From: Floccularia luteovirens
Taxonomy: Eukaryota; Basidiomycota; Agaricomycetes; Agaricales; Squamanitaceae
Reading direction: 5' to 3'
DNA length: 64,000 nucleotides
Assembly (NCBI GenBank): GCA_009739215.1
Contig: VSJF01000004.1
Location: forward strand, 1,550,001 to 1,614,000
Below the pieces are notes generated by a model. It saw nothing but the letters and a program-made list of their open reading frames with translations, did not search any database and had not been told where the DNA came from. Below are positions 36,501 to 51,058 of this stretch, one piece after another (position 1 is the stretch's first letter; every line of letters begins with the position of its first letter). A program made the translations under genes and the position numbers.

Positions 36501-39111
36501 TCCACGCCAGGCCTGGAGGTTCACTAGGGTAGCCTAAAGATTGGCGATTAAGGTAAGCAACATCAACAGCGCAGAATAAATACCACCGTCTTGGTTGCGA
36601 AATATTCATAAATTGGTTTCTTAACTTGGGAATAGTAGGTTGCCAAACATGGTAATCACAGTAAAGTGGTCCGTGCGCGTATTGAAATGCAATATAAACT
36701 ATTGAGCGACATCTGAACACCTCATACTTACCTTGATGGCATAGGCTCCTTCACATACCTGGGTTTGTGGGCTGTGAAGGTTCTTCATAGCACGGCGACC
36801 TTGTCCCCAGAGAACCTTTGCGGTTTGTATGGGCTTAGGCTCATGCACCGTCTCAATATTTTCCTGTCCTGTTTTGGCCACTCTGGCTGGGCAGGCTCTT
36901 TTTTTTATGATTTTTTATTGTGCTAACCCTAACCTTATTACTATCTAAATTAGTATAAATCTTTATTAGATCTGGAGTTCATTCAAAAATAGCTCAAACT
37001 CATCAACAGAAAGATGGAGCAGAGCATGCATTGAATTTAGTACACCATATCACCTGTCTAATGTATTGCTAAAATCAATGATGCCTCTCATGGTCTTTGA
37101 CATAGTTATTTATGACTTGTTCAATAAATCTATAGACCCAGCTCAGATGACAAAACAGTTCTTTCCTTTGGTTAGATACGTTAGCCGTGTCAGTATTTGA
37201 CATTCCAGGGTCATGCAGTTCCGTCACTCGCTTCTTAAATGCTTAGCATGCTTGAACTGTGCAATAGTCGTACACACGTTCTCGGCTATTCTGCTAAGGG
37301 CCAAAAAAAATCCGCGCACATTGTGGAGGAATTAAATCTCTTTTACGGGGGTAGATAATATACACTTCAATCGCGTAGTATTTATGTGGGGATTTCGGAT
37401 AGACTCGGAGCTGTTTCCAGTACCAATGGACCAGGAGCAAATCACTCCGATCCCCGGACCTACTATGAACCAGCCAACACACGCTTTGTCGTACTGAAGG
37501 GGAGTTTTTACTCATCACCGAGCCAGCATTACTCTTTGTAGGGACTCATCCAACAGGTACGTAATGTAAAGTAATATTTCACAAATTTCTAATGTTTTCC
37601 GCAGCGCACTTTTCCCCTTGGAATGTGGAGCATAACATTTGGTCGTGATCGGATGTATTACTTTCTCCACGATTAGAGGGCACTTTGTAGATCGCAGGAC
37701 CCCAGGTGTCTTAGTGTGAGATCAGCCAACACAGACGGCGAGAGTCCATTGACAAGGAAGTACACAGATCGGGTATGGATGATGTTAAATCCTGGAATAG
37801 AGGCATGGGATTCACCATTGAAAAATATATTGCTTGGGTAATGGAGAGTTATGGTGCCTCTCCAGCGAATCTTCGAACTATAACTGCGATCAAGACCATC
37901 TAAATCCCAAATAAGAACTAGATTCTATGGATGTTAACGATTTGCCTTGGTTCGCTAACCTCTCGTAAGGGGACATTGTCCACGCAGCCCATTTGAAGGG
38001 CGCCACAATGCTAGTGGCGATGCAACAGAAGACACAGTGTGATGTGGATTGCCCGTACCAGACATATGGTGGTCGAAGCTGTAATGATCAGAAGATCTCT
38101 AGAGAAGAACCCCCAATGCGGTTTCACATGATGCGTCAGGCGGGTTCTTTTAGTCCCGTCCAATCCAATGTGTCTGGATGAACATAATCTTTGACTCATC
38201 TGCAACAAGACATTAATCTTGAAATCAGAGTGCTGAGTTCCACATTGTTGTTCCTCCGCACAATGAAAGCGGTCAAAAATAAAAATAGTGGCGTCACTTT
38301 CTGTGTTGGGAAAACTGTTATTGATTCTATTTCTCGGCAAGTCGTATGACTTTTTGCTGTTTGGGGTCTCCGTTCACGATAAGCAGGTATGGTGACAAAT
38401 TTGCGCCAACAGCATTTAGATATAACAGTCCTTGGAGGAGCCGAGGTTGCTATGAAAAGACTAGTGAAGGATATAGAGGGGATCAACTGGTAAGAATAAG
38501 GATATTTCTGGTCTTTGACTGACGAAAGATAAAATTCCGGTTGTCATATGTCCGAGTTGTAAGAACCCAAGGGTTTGGAGATTTTGATTATGAGAGAGAA
38601 CCTTCATATCCGCGGAGGGTAATCTCGAAAGCTAACAGCGATATCACCAGGCTGTCCAACCTATCTAGTGATTGCATGTGAGAATCAACAGGTGTCCATG
38701 TTGGTCCTCATCAGTGGGAATAATGCCACGTGAAATATCGTGATACGTTGACCAGAGATGCTCACATGAGAAGCGCCTATCGACGGTGTGCTTCTCACAA
38801 GTGGACGCATGGATGTCAGCGTCTGCCAAAGTCGAGATTCGTTCCCTGATATGATAGCGGCCAAAGTTACACCTGTGATTCAAGGGTCATGAGTCTAACA
38901 TCGGAAGTTCGAATGGATTCTGATCTTCGACAGAACGGAAAACGCAGCCGCGGCGGGGTTGCGGCAGAAGGGAAGAAGGTTGTTGCGAGATAAATATGGC
39001 AGGGCAATTAATTCAAGCACTTCAAAATTGGGACATTGCAACTTCCCCATGTCGTAGTATTGCAGGGTATCTCCGGAATATGAATACAAAAATGGTACGA
39101 ATGGATGATAA
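33532..39111. other. Gene-poor region of about 5.6 kb
   Basis: No gene could be supported. Frames are short and change often. Holdings: 3' end of the srk1 homologue, a 17-C homopolymer, TA-rich stretches, and weak coding-like fragments on the minus strand around 36500-37500. I found no terminal repeats, transposase motif or tRNA. It may be an old, decayed transposon landing area, but nothing in the sequence proves that. Confidence 0.55.
34226..34242 (+). repeat. Poly-C homopolymer, 17 bases
   Basis: Seventeen consecutive C bases. Such runs are length-variable and prone to assembly error; they can also form i-motif/G4 structures. It lies in non-coding DNA. Confidence 0.95.
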
Positions 39112-39673
39112 TCAAGCAATTGCAAGCGCTATGCAGATACAAATTAAAGAGTCCTTGAAAAGACAGTTACTTAAACCATAAATCCTGTAACATGTACATG
39201 GACAACTTACGTTGGAATAAATTTCCTGTGCGACCACATCACCGTCCTCCCAGTGACAAACCATATCAGCTCTGGCAGCAATGAATCACTAAACACAGTG
39301 ATCACTGTAAATAGAAACAAAGACTACACACCTGCCACCCTGGCCCAGATTCTCGTTAATTTGAGTCAATACAATATACTTACTACAAACAACACGCGGA
39401 ACTCAGGCTAGAAACAGCGGAAGCATGTGGGTGACTTGCTTACTAGCCCTTTGGTTGGATTTCTATCATTCGTTCCTTGACACGCTCTCCGATTTCTTTG
39501 ATCCAAGCCTTAACGCGCTCTCTTTCTCGTGGATTGGGCCATGTGTTACTATGGAGGGTAGATGATAGTAATTTCTTGATATAAGCCTTCAATAAATCAG
39601 TGTCAAATTTTGGACGTGGGGAGGGTGCATCTGATCGAGGAGGAGGGGAACGTAGTCCAGAGGAGTTGGCCAT
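39112..39673 (-). CDS. Dynein light chain, Tctex type
   Basis: Small light-chain protein of the Tctex1 family that binds dynein intermediate chain and cargo adaptors. The first exon encodes a Pro/Ser N-terminus (MANSSGLRSPPPRSDAPSPR) and FDTDLLKAYIKKLLSSTLHS followed by RVKAWIKEIGERVKERMIE. After a phase-2 intron it continues QPKGYKYIVLTQINENLGQG, then GRADMVCHWEDGDVVAQEIY and SNDSLICICIALAIA. The YKYIV.T.I.EN and ADM..HWE blocks match the TCTEX1D2-like branch. Three introns. About 130 residues, normal for the family. Divergent from PEX11, 149 bases apart. Confidence 0.9.
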
Positions 39674-39822
39674 GGTATGAACCGAGTAAAAGGACTTGGA
39701 ACGCAGTCTCTCTGCGCGTTTGTTTGGACGCTATTTGCGTCCGTCGGTTAACCACGTGTTTGGTCTACTTTGCTGTTGCGGTGCATTGGGCCTCTGAGTC
39801 TTGATATCATAAGTATCATCCA

Positions 39823-41212
39823 ATGTCGTCTATATCATTCCCCAACCAACATGACAGAAGGGAATCCACAGATACACATAACTCTCAGTACTATTCCCCT
39901 GCATTTGATCCTAGTTCATCATTTCAGATGAACCCACTCTCATCACATCCACCACGGACACCAAGGACTTCGACTTACTCAAATACAACCGTTCCATATG
40001 GCTCAAGCGTGTATGAACCAAAAGACGACAAATCAGAGCCAGTCGATCCCGAGGATGTGGAACTGGAGGACGAGCAGGAAAAAGTAAAAATTGCCGAAGC
40101 ACGACTAAGGAAAGAGGAAGTCTGGAGGGAGATGTTTCTCACAAGTTATGGAAGAGATAAAGCCTTTGTATGTTGTGACTCTTTGTATTTCTCATGATCT
40201 CTGACCACGTTGTTGCTAGAAACTAATACAATATTCCATTCGAGTATTTCTAGTTTTTCATGCTTCGGCAACAACAACTCGGTTACTTCGTCGACCTACG
40301 CGACCCTCATGGGAAGTAGAGTTGATCAGGCGTTTACAGTCGACGGCAAGCGGTTTCTCTTTCACTAGGCAAGCTTACATCCCTGAATTTCAATCTTCTT
40401 CTGACGATGAACATCTAGGAAACTTCTTTTACTGTTCAACTGGTTAGCGCCACTGACAGACATCATGGCGCAACAATCTGTACCATTCTCTGCAGAGCAA
40501 AACACAGAAAAATCTAAAAAGTCTGAACGACCGTTTTTACACACGCTCTTGTATGCGCCGCCTCCTATTCTTCTACAGCTTGTCAACGCGGCCGCGGACG
40601 ATGTGGCGACATACTCAAGATTGGGCCTCCTCGGAAAAAAGGTCGGAGAGCGAGCGGCGCATTTCTCAGATTGGTGTTGGTTGCTTGGTACGTTAGTCGG
40701 TCTTGTTGAGAATGGGGTAGAGCGGCAAATGATCACCAGCCTCCAAGCCGAAGGTAAGATCTGTAGTCTGACTTTTATACTATGACGGCTAATTCCCGTT
40801 CTGTAATAGTGGAAGGTCGTCTTTATGCGGAATCCATGGATGGAGCAACTGCCAAGTCTAAACCTAAATCTTCCAAGCTTGACGAGAAAGAGCTGCAACG
40901 ACTCCAAAAACAAGACTATTGGTTGCGCATCTCACAAGCCAAGCTCATCATGGATTTAATCTTTGTTTGTGGGTCCTTCGCTCATGTCTCATTTGGCGCA
41001 TAGTAGTTACGTTTGATTTAGCATATGATCTATTTAACATACGACGAGCGAAAGATTCCGTCAAAGCGTTTACGGGGCTTACAGCCGCGATCTTGAGGTA
41101 CAACATCAAATCTCAAACAATTCTCTTCTGCTTCTCATGTTCTTTTCTCAGCTCCGCGAAGCTCTACGATCGCCACAAGAACAACCTTCTCAAGGCAATC
41201 GTATCATCTTGA
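39823..41212 (+). CDS. PEX11: Peroxisomal membrane protein Pex11
   Basis: Pex11 remodels the peroxisomal membrane and promotes elongation and fission. After a disordered N-terminal part of about 90 residues (MSSISFPNQHDRRESTDTHN..., with a Glu/Asp stretch EDVELEDEQEKVKIAEARLR) the Pex11 domain starts GRDKAFKLIQYSIRVFLVFH. It continues through SFTRKLLLLFNWLAPLTDI, LLQLVNAAADDVATYSRLGL and DWCWLLGTLVGLVENGVERQ. The C-terminal block YDLFNIRRAKDSVKAFTGLT ends SAKLYDRHKNNLLKAIVSS. The long disordered N-terminus is commoner in the Pex11C-like fungal paralogues than in canonical Pex11. About five introns. Confidence 0.87.
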
Positions 41213-41490
41213 CCCTGCAATAGGTTGACTTCTATCACTGATATTGAGCGTTGCGTCACGTTAAGGACGCATATACCACTTCGCACTTCTCATTTACATT
41301 TATAAAGAGTTAGAACCTAGCACGCGACACCAGTTTTTATTGCAAATGTTTTGGTATGTGGAATGGAATCAAGACCTTCCAATCTCGAAGACAAAGCACA
41401 CTTATTTTGACAATTGGCCGTGAAACGCATAAGACTGTGATCTTATCCAAATATGTATCGTTGTGTTGATAAGAATCAGATTGGAAAATG

Positions 41491-41891
41491 TCACCATCGC
41501 CACCACGACGATTTGTTATTAGTAGAAAGTGAAGGTTGTGACATAACTGGATGATGCATGCTCCGTTTTTCTCGTTGCTCTTGCAACAAGTTCACTTCTG
41601 CTTGCAGATCGGCCACGTGTGTTAACGCCTCATCCATGTACTTCTCATGTGCCAATTTAGTCTGTAACAACTGAAGACTCTTCAAGTCCTGCATTAGAAG
41701 TATATAAGAATGATGGTATGGAAGACATATACCAGGTAAACCGCAGAACCCAGTAGAAAGACAGGAACCATAGCAGGTAAGGTCTGTTTATACCATTGGG
41801 CGTGCGGCGATTTTATGTTCCGATCATTGGAACTGTAAGCCCGTCTTTTTATACATGAACGTGCAATATACTTCATGGTGCGAGCGGGCAT
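41491..41891 (-). CDS. Small mitochondrial-looking membrane protein with coiled coil
   Basis: Two exons joined by a 44-base intron give about 117 residues. The start MPARTMKYIARSCIKRRAYS is basic and Ser/Arg-rich, like a matrix-targeting peptide. One hydrophobic helix follows (LPAMVPVFLLGSAVYL), then a coiled coil (LKSLQLLQTKLAHEKYMDEA, HVADLQAEVNLLQEQREK) and a short polar tail ending NNKSSWWRW. The layout resembles small inner-membrane assembly factors such as Ina17, but no diagnostic motif supports a name. I treat function as unknown. Confidence 0.65.
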
Positions 41892-42612
41892 CGTGTCCGG
41901 TTGGTCGAAGATTGCGGGCTAGACAGAACCGACGGCGAAAATGCTGTAAATACACATTAATGGGAGGTGTTTCATTCTGGGAGCTTTGACCACATGCACC
42001 TTTGAAGCTCGCAAGGTTGTGTTTGCGAACACACAATAAGAAAGCGGGGTTGGAAGAGTTTGTTGGAATTCAAACTCAGATCGTAACCATCGTCAGGTGG
42101 CTTGGTCAAATGGTCATCAAATGCATCGCGCCCATGTGAAAGACCTTACTACCTCATGAGAAACACTGATTATCTGTTCTTGGCTGAAATGATCTTTCAA
42201 GTTTCAAAGACAGGCAAGCAGTTGAGCGGTATTTAGGAAGATATGGCCATATGAGACCGCTGTAAGTCCACACGTGACCACAGACTGCGGTCTTAGTCCG
42301 GCTAAAGATGAGATTGTACGCATGAACCATGGAACGTTTGTAGCCGTAAGGAGGGACCTATAATGAGAAACATACAAACGAGATGGCTCAGCCTCTAGGA
42401 GGTTTGTGGCTGTTGCCTGTAATTGTATAAAAGCGAAGTAGGGACGTCGGCGTGGGAAGGGCCTGAGAGATATTTGTGTAGCGACACATCCTCCTTCTAC
42501 AGTCTCCTTGTCAAAGTACTCTCTGACTGTCTCTTCGAATTCCTGCTCTTTTTCTTCTTTCTCTTTCTTCCTTGCTTTGATTTTTGTGCTCTTGGGCTGG
42601 TCCAGTTTACAA
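41892..42612. other. Divergent promoter region
   Basis: About 720 bases between the small membrane protein and the VTT-domain gene, both transcribed outward. A CT-rich tract lies just before the VTT-domain ATG (42540-42600), typical of fungal promoters or 5' UTRs. No gene seen. Confidence 0.55.
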
Positions 42613-44029
42613 ATGAAGCATATTCAACACACACCCTCTCTTGATCTCGTTTCTCTCTCAGCTTACTCTCACCATTCTCCTTCGCACGTATCTCCACACA
42701 GACATTCCCACTCTCCATATCGATACGCGCAATTATCCTCCTGTCAAGGAGACTTTAGTGAAAAAGCTAACCCACACACAATTAGCCCAAAACGATCCCC
42801 TTCTCGATGTCGATTGGAACCTTCCCCGGTCCGTCGCCAACCTTCACTTGTGCCGACAGGTGCTACCCACCCATACTCTTCACATACCTCCAGGATGTCA
42901 GGAAAACCACATCCATATTCCTCACCACAGCAGCAACCATGTTCACCGTTCCTTGGGCAACCAATGCCACTGCTACCTGACAGCAGTTTCCAATCAGATG
43001 CACCGTCATATTATCGTCCACACGGACTCTGGATAGCAACCTGTGTCAAGCCTTGGCTACCCGTGATTATGTACACAGTGACAAGCCTTGCGTTTGTAGT
43101 TGCTATTGCTTTATACAAAGACGAGCTATTTACTAGTAAGTCACTGCCTTTTAGAGTTATCTTTTTACCCCGTTTTTGACTGATTACATATTAGGGCTCG
43201 ATGAGCTATCTATTTGGCTGAGAGCCGACGAGCATTATGGACATGCAGTCTTATTTCTTCTTATTTTCGTCACTACAATCCGTGAGTGTACTTTGCATGG
43301 CGTCATTTTTGTCCCATATGGCGTTTTCTCACAGTACAATTTTTAGCTCCCGTTCCCTTGTACTCTACTCTCATTATCTTATCTGGATATACTTTTGGCC
43401 CATGGTCGGGCGCTATCATCTCCTACTTCGCTGCACTGTCAGGCGCACTCACTGTATTTATTATCTCCCGCTCCCTTCTTCGCGATTGCATCACCCAATG
43501 GCTCGAATCATACTGCACAATTAGGCGTGTAGTATGCGCCATCGAAAAACGCCCCAAACTCCTTTTCCTTATTCGATTGGCTCCTTATCCATACAACGTT
43601 ATGAATTGCCTATTAGCGGCATCACCGACTCTCACGTTACACACGTATACTGTGTGTACAGCTTTATCACTATTCAAGGTAATCATCCATACAAGTTTGG
43701 GAGCCTCAATCCACTCGTTTAAAGACTACCACGTTGCTGACTCTCACCGATCTTCCGGGGATGAAAATAACGCGGACACAGTAGCACGCGCCTGGACTAT
43801 TGTTGGGGTGGCTCTTTGTGTTCTGATCTTTGTCTACCTGTCGATAGTTGCACGGAGAGCAGTAGACGAAGAGCTGTTGGATGAAGAGGTAACGAACTCT
43901 GATAGATTCCTGAGTGACGTGAGTGAGATGGAGAACGGGAGAGGGCAGATGATGACGGAAAGACCATTCGAGTCAGAACAGCTGATACGGACATCGATGA
44001 CAGAGGAAGGGCGTGGAGAAGGACAATGA
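42613..44029 (+). CDS. TVP38/TMEM64 (VTT domain) membrane protein
   Basis: Family of Golgi/endosomal multi-pass membrane proteins; relatives TMEM41B and VMP1 are lipid scramblases. The N-terminal 150 residues are Ser/Pro/His-rich and disordered (MKHIQHTPSLDLVSLSAYSH...). The first helix is LPVIMYTVTSLAFVVAIALY. The VTT core reads AVLFLLIFVTTIPPVPLYST, LIILSGYTFGPWSGAIISYF and ALSGALTVFIISRSLL, followed by KRPKLLFLIRLAPYPYNVMN and the helix near HTYTVCTALSLFKVIIHTS. A last helix (WTIVGVALCVLIFVYLSIVA) precedes an acidic tail. Two introns were located (after ELFT and after VTTI). The ORF starting earlier in frame has no ATG before 42613. Confidence 0.88.
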
Positions 44030-45023
44030 ACATTTTAGATTATACATCCATAAGGAGTTAATACATCCAGCTTACGTGGTAACAGCCCCCGAAAGTAACA
44101 TTGCAATGATTGGTGTTGTCGGGGACAAAGTCAAATGGATTAGTCAGCAGATAATGACCCCAGCTTAAAAATACTCACTCGGGGTGGAAAGTCCGATTAT
44201 GTAGTTGACATTTCCGATCAGACGTTCTGTTGGGAATAATATTCGATCGGATAAACTCAGATTGGTGGGATCGTAGTTCCTATATGGATATACTTTCCAC
44301 GGACCCAAATCCGTATCAGTCTCCTGCTAATCTCTCTCCACGTGTCACTCTCGCAACAACTATCATTTTTTATATCTCATATCATACATCACAATTTGTA
44401 TTCACTCATGCCAGGGATATATATCATCAATACATTATACTCAATGGGGTTTGGCAGTGGTATACAGGCGGTCAGTTGCTTTTGTAAATTGAGACCAAAG
44501 CTGGACTAGGACGCATTGAAACAATTCCAAGATATCAGAAAACAGAACAAGCAGTATCATTCAGGGTATCCATCCTGCCAGTGTCAGAGAGCAACGAACA
44601 GCAGCAATGGAAAGAAACGGTCCGTAGTCCAGAGACGAGCAAGATGCACAGCAGATTGGGAAAAAAATAAGAGCGGGAAAAAAAAAAAGTGAAAAAACTA
44701 AACACGATAACTGATGCCAAAAATGAATGTGGGTGTTTGTGGAGCGTCAGATTGTCGCTCAGAAACGGAAAAGCAAGGCGGGTTGCAGAAATAAATCCGT
44801 TTCCAAAATAACCCGCTGCTTTCTTTCCTTCTCTATATTTCTCCCGTCGTCTTATTGTAATGGTGTGGCAGGTGCTCATTCATCTGAACAAAACCGAAGT
44901 CGGGAGAGACTGATTGATGACTGATCAGTAAAGAGGTGCAGTTGATACCAAAAAGAGAAAAAAACAAGTGTGGCGGCGTTTTTAAAAAAACCCGCAACAA
45001 GGGTGGCAAAAGGGAAAAAAAAA
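44030..45023. other. Convergent spacer
   Basis: About 1 kb between the VTT gene and the HSF gene. It contains A-rich tracts (44665-44700, 45010-45030). On the minus strand these are long T/pyrimidine runs, which could belong to the last HSF intron or 3' UTR. No independent gene seen. Confidence 0.5.
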
Positions 45024-47045
45024 TTATAGAATAAATTGAACGAGCAACCCGGTGTGATCGCAAAACGCATGGGGATAAATATTTAAATGGCCAAGACACT
45101 TACATCGGTTTATATCTGTATCACCATTATAATTTTCGGGAACAGGCGGCGTATTTGCTTGTGACGATGACGTATGCGATGCAGCAGAGATTGACGATGT
45201 CGAAGTTGAAGGTCGCACATTTCTATGACTCCAGTTGCCTGCTGTGTTCATCGAGTCCATCGATGCGCCAGCTCCAACCGTACTCGGCAAAGCGGAATAT
45301 GCAAATTCCGCTTGAGATGGGTTGAAGCTATAAGGATCTACTGACGGCAGTTGAATCATGCTTCTAACACGGGGTATGCCAGACGACTGGTGGTCATCCA
45401 CTGGTTGTGGGGATGTTGATGGCCGTGGTTGTTCCGCGCTATCGTACGGACTTGGATAAGGACTCATTGCCTGACTATGCCGTCGTGCACGGCGCACGCT
45501 GAGGGAACCAGGTGGATAGTTTGACTTTGATGACTGAGGTCGTGACGGAGATATTGGTCTATGATGGCTAGAATTGGGCCGAGAAAAATCCTGGTGGAGA
45601 TGTTCGTCATAAGGAATGGATGATACTGACGACATAGAATAACCAGTAGTGGGCCTGCTGTCTGGCGACAGAGACGAAGCACTATGTTCATGCATTGGCA
45701 TGGAAGAGAACGGCGATGCATATGATGTGTTGATTGTTGGCGTCGGCCGTGAATAGCCGCTGCTGCTCGGGTTCAGCAGTGACGACAAGCTACCATTGTG
45801 GCTTGAGGAACCTCCGTTGCTAGGAGAAAATGACCAGTTGTTTTGTTCGGGATAAGGATATTGAGAAGATGAAACCATCATATCACGATTGGAATTAGAG
45901 TACGAAGACATAGAATTGAATCCAGAAGATGTCGGTGACTCGTCCGTAGGGGTGATTGGATGCAGGGTATGTGAAGAATGGCCATATAGATTGCTATGTG
46001 AGATGTGCGGTGGGTCGGAGGGAACTGTCAGTGGAGGAAGAGCGGATCGAGGATAGCTAGTGCCCCAACCAACTGCACCACCCTGGCTGAGGGGAGTAAA
46101 CGACCCGGGCGCTGAGAAACCACGAGCCCGCCCTACAGCAGACCCACCGCCGACTTTATTGTTAGGGCCGATAGAAGGAACGGTGAGAGGGACGGGGCCC
46201 ATGCTAATGGCGGACCGCGGCGGCGGTATTGAAGTAGCTTCCTGTGCGTCGCGCTTTCTCGGCTTCGGTAGACGCGGAGGAACACGACGCTTGAAATTAG
46301 CGACAACCTCTGGGGGAGAGTGTCGATTCAGGGTTGGATGTGCTAGACAATTTGCGATGGTCACGTTCAAGGGCCGGTCACATAATTAAGCATAATTCGA
46401 GGGGACTTACACCAAGTACTCGCGTCTGGGTCATCGATGGCGGGATCAACATTTCGTAGGTTAACTTTGCGCATGAAACCATAGATCTAAAAATGGAATG
46501 CGACGAGGGTGAAAGAAATAGAGAGAAAAAACATTGAGGGGTGACGAAAGGAAGGTGAAGAGAAGCGGTACGGACATTTAGTTGCCGGGAGAAGCTCGCA
46601 AATCTCGATTGACGATAAATGCTGGGGAGGACATGAAGAGCAAGCTGCTCTGGACGCTCTACAATGATATGTTCACCTGCAGGGTCCCAGCGTATCATAT
46701 GCTGGTTCTCTGGACGTTCTAATAAACTGTATAGACGCGTTTAGAGAGGAAAAGAGAGATTATCAGAAGAACGGACGCGTATAATTTTGTAAGAAAGGTG
46801 GCCTGAGGCTTTGCATCAGATTTTTGTGGCTGGTGAGCATCTGGGGAAGACTTTGGTGGAGAGGGAGGAGGGTCGTTGTTATCGTCTGATGAAGCATTGC
46901 TAGAAGAATTTGAATGATGTGTAGACATGAGCTGAGGAGGGTATACGAGTTGTGGGGAAGAGATATTGGAGAACTGGTTGTCCTGGTGGCGGTGGTATTG
47001 CTGATGGTGGCGCGGTGGATAAGCGGGAGGGTAGAGGTCGGCCAT
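45024..47045 (-). CDS. Heat-shock-factor-type transcription factor
   Basis: HSF-type DNA-binding protein. The start MADLYPPAYPPRHHQQYHRH leads through a His/Ser/Pro region to the winged-helix domain: ATFLTKLY, then LLERPENQHMIRWDPAGEHI, LPSIYRQSRFASFSRQLNIY and GFMRKVNLRNVDPAIDDPDA. The recognition helix FASFSRQLNIYGF is intact. A linker NFKRRVPPRLPKPRKR follows. The remaining 400 residues are Ser/Pro/Gly-rich and disordered, without a visible HR-A/B leucine zipper, unlike canonical Hsf1. The final exon is uncertain: a GTAAGT donor at 45103 suggests one more intron and a very short last exon around 44875; otherwise the frame stops at 45024. Basidiomycete-specific paralogues of this kind regulate development. 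Confidence 0.85.
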
Positions 47046-48362
47046 GGATGGAAGACGAGACGGAGGGGCAAAGAAGAAAAGGACGGACGTTGGAATTGGG
47101 CTAAGTATGAAACTGGAGACGGTGGAGAAAGGGAGAGTTCCGGTGTACGTAACCTTTAAAACTTATTCTTTTTCAAGATCTCCTCCTCCTCTCCCTGGGG
47201 TCCTTCTCTCTCCCATATCATCTCAGATCCACCCCCCCCCCCTTCCTCTCCCCGTCCCCTTTCCCCGAGGCGCCGAGGTCATCCCATCAACCCAACTATC
47301 AATCACAGACCAGCTCACGTCCCCTCCTCTCGCCGGCTTTTTCCTTTTTGCATCTCATCTGGTCTACTGTCCCTCTTGTCCACAATGTCTATTGCTACTT
47401 GTCCCGTCCCTTTTTGGTTTCTCTCCCCCTCGCTTGTTTCTGAGCTTTGATCGATGGTCCACTACTACCCGCTAAACATGTATATATAACTACTGTAATA
47501 TAATAATATTTTGTCCATATTTTAAAGAAAGTTCAAGACCAGCGATTATATTTCAGGGTCGATTGTGGGGTCCCAGTGGACAGAGATTGCGAGGTTGCGT
47601 CAAAATTGACCGGAGAAAAGAGATGTAAGCCCAAAAGTGGGAATAGGACAAGTGTGACGAGAGCGGCAGAGATCGACGATAACCTGGAAACGGGCGTACT
47701 TACATGAACCAAATAAGGAAAGAGACCCCCAAGTATCTCAGGGTCTTTGTACGAAAAGGATCCGCATACGGCATTGCAATGTGTCACTTTGTTCGCTCTA
47801 CACACGTCGCGGAGAACTACTAACTCAAATCCTCTCCTTTCCTAATCTAACCCACATGTTACCCATCATCCATGTGCTTGTCGTCTATCATACATTCTTC
47901 CTCTTCATAAGCTCTATTAATCAGTCCCTCCGAGTTTCTCCCTAAGCTTTGGCACGTGCCAATCCATCTCATTTTTTTTTGTAATTCAATCCACATCCTC
48001 ATCCATATTAAAATAGGTATCAAAAGTACGCGAATCAACAAGCTCAATGAATAGCCAAATAAGAGATTTTATCAGAATATAAAGCAGGAAAAAAAAAAAC
48101 AAGGAAAAAAGAAATCTGTGCCAATGCAAGTGGAATTGATTGATGTCTGTTGTCAATAATGTGTTACAGTGAATTGAAAAACCAGGATTAAGAATGAATG
48201 GGGAAATCAAATAGATTGTTGATAAGGATTTAATTCATCCTTGTGCACTTTCTACACAAGGTCAGAAAACAGATAGCTAGAAACTTTTAAAACAAATATC
48301 ATCAACTCCGGGAAACCTTGCGTTATCAGATCAGACATACCTGGTTATCATTTGATATCACC
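47046..48362. other. HSF promoter region with pyrimidine tract
   Basis: About 1.3 kb upstream of the HSF gene and downstream of the AGC kinase. From 47165 to 47290 the plus strand is almost pure pyrimidine and holds an 11-C run (47232-47242). A 90-residue minus-strand frame at 47533-47805 has no support beyond being open. Confidence 0.5.

Positions 48363-51058
<2,696 letters not shown>

Noticed and set aside
36923..36934. Telomere-like CTAACCCTAACC
   Set aside because: Under two repeat units and flanked by ordinary sequence; too short to call an interstitial telomere.
47533..47805. 90-codon minus-strand frame upstream of HSF
   Set aside because: Contains a GTAAGT inside and no motif; probably untranslated promoter sequence.
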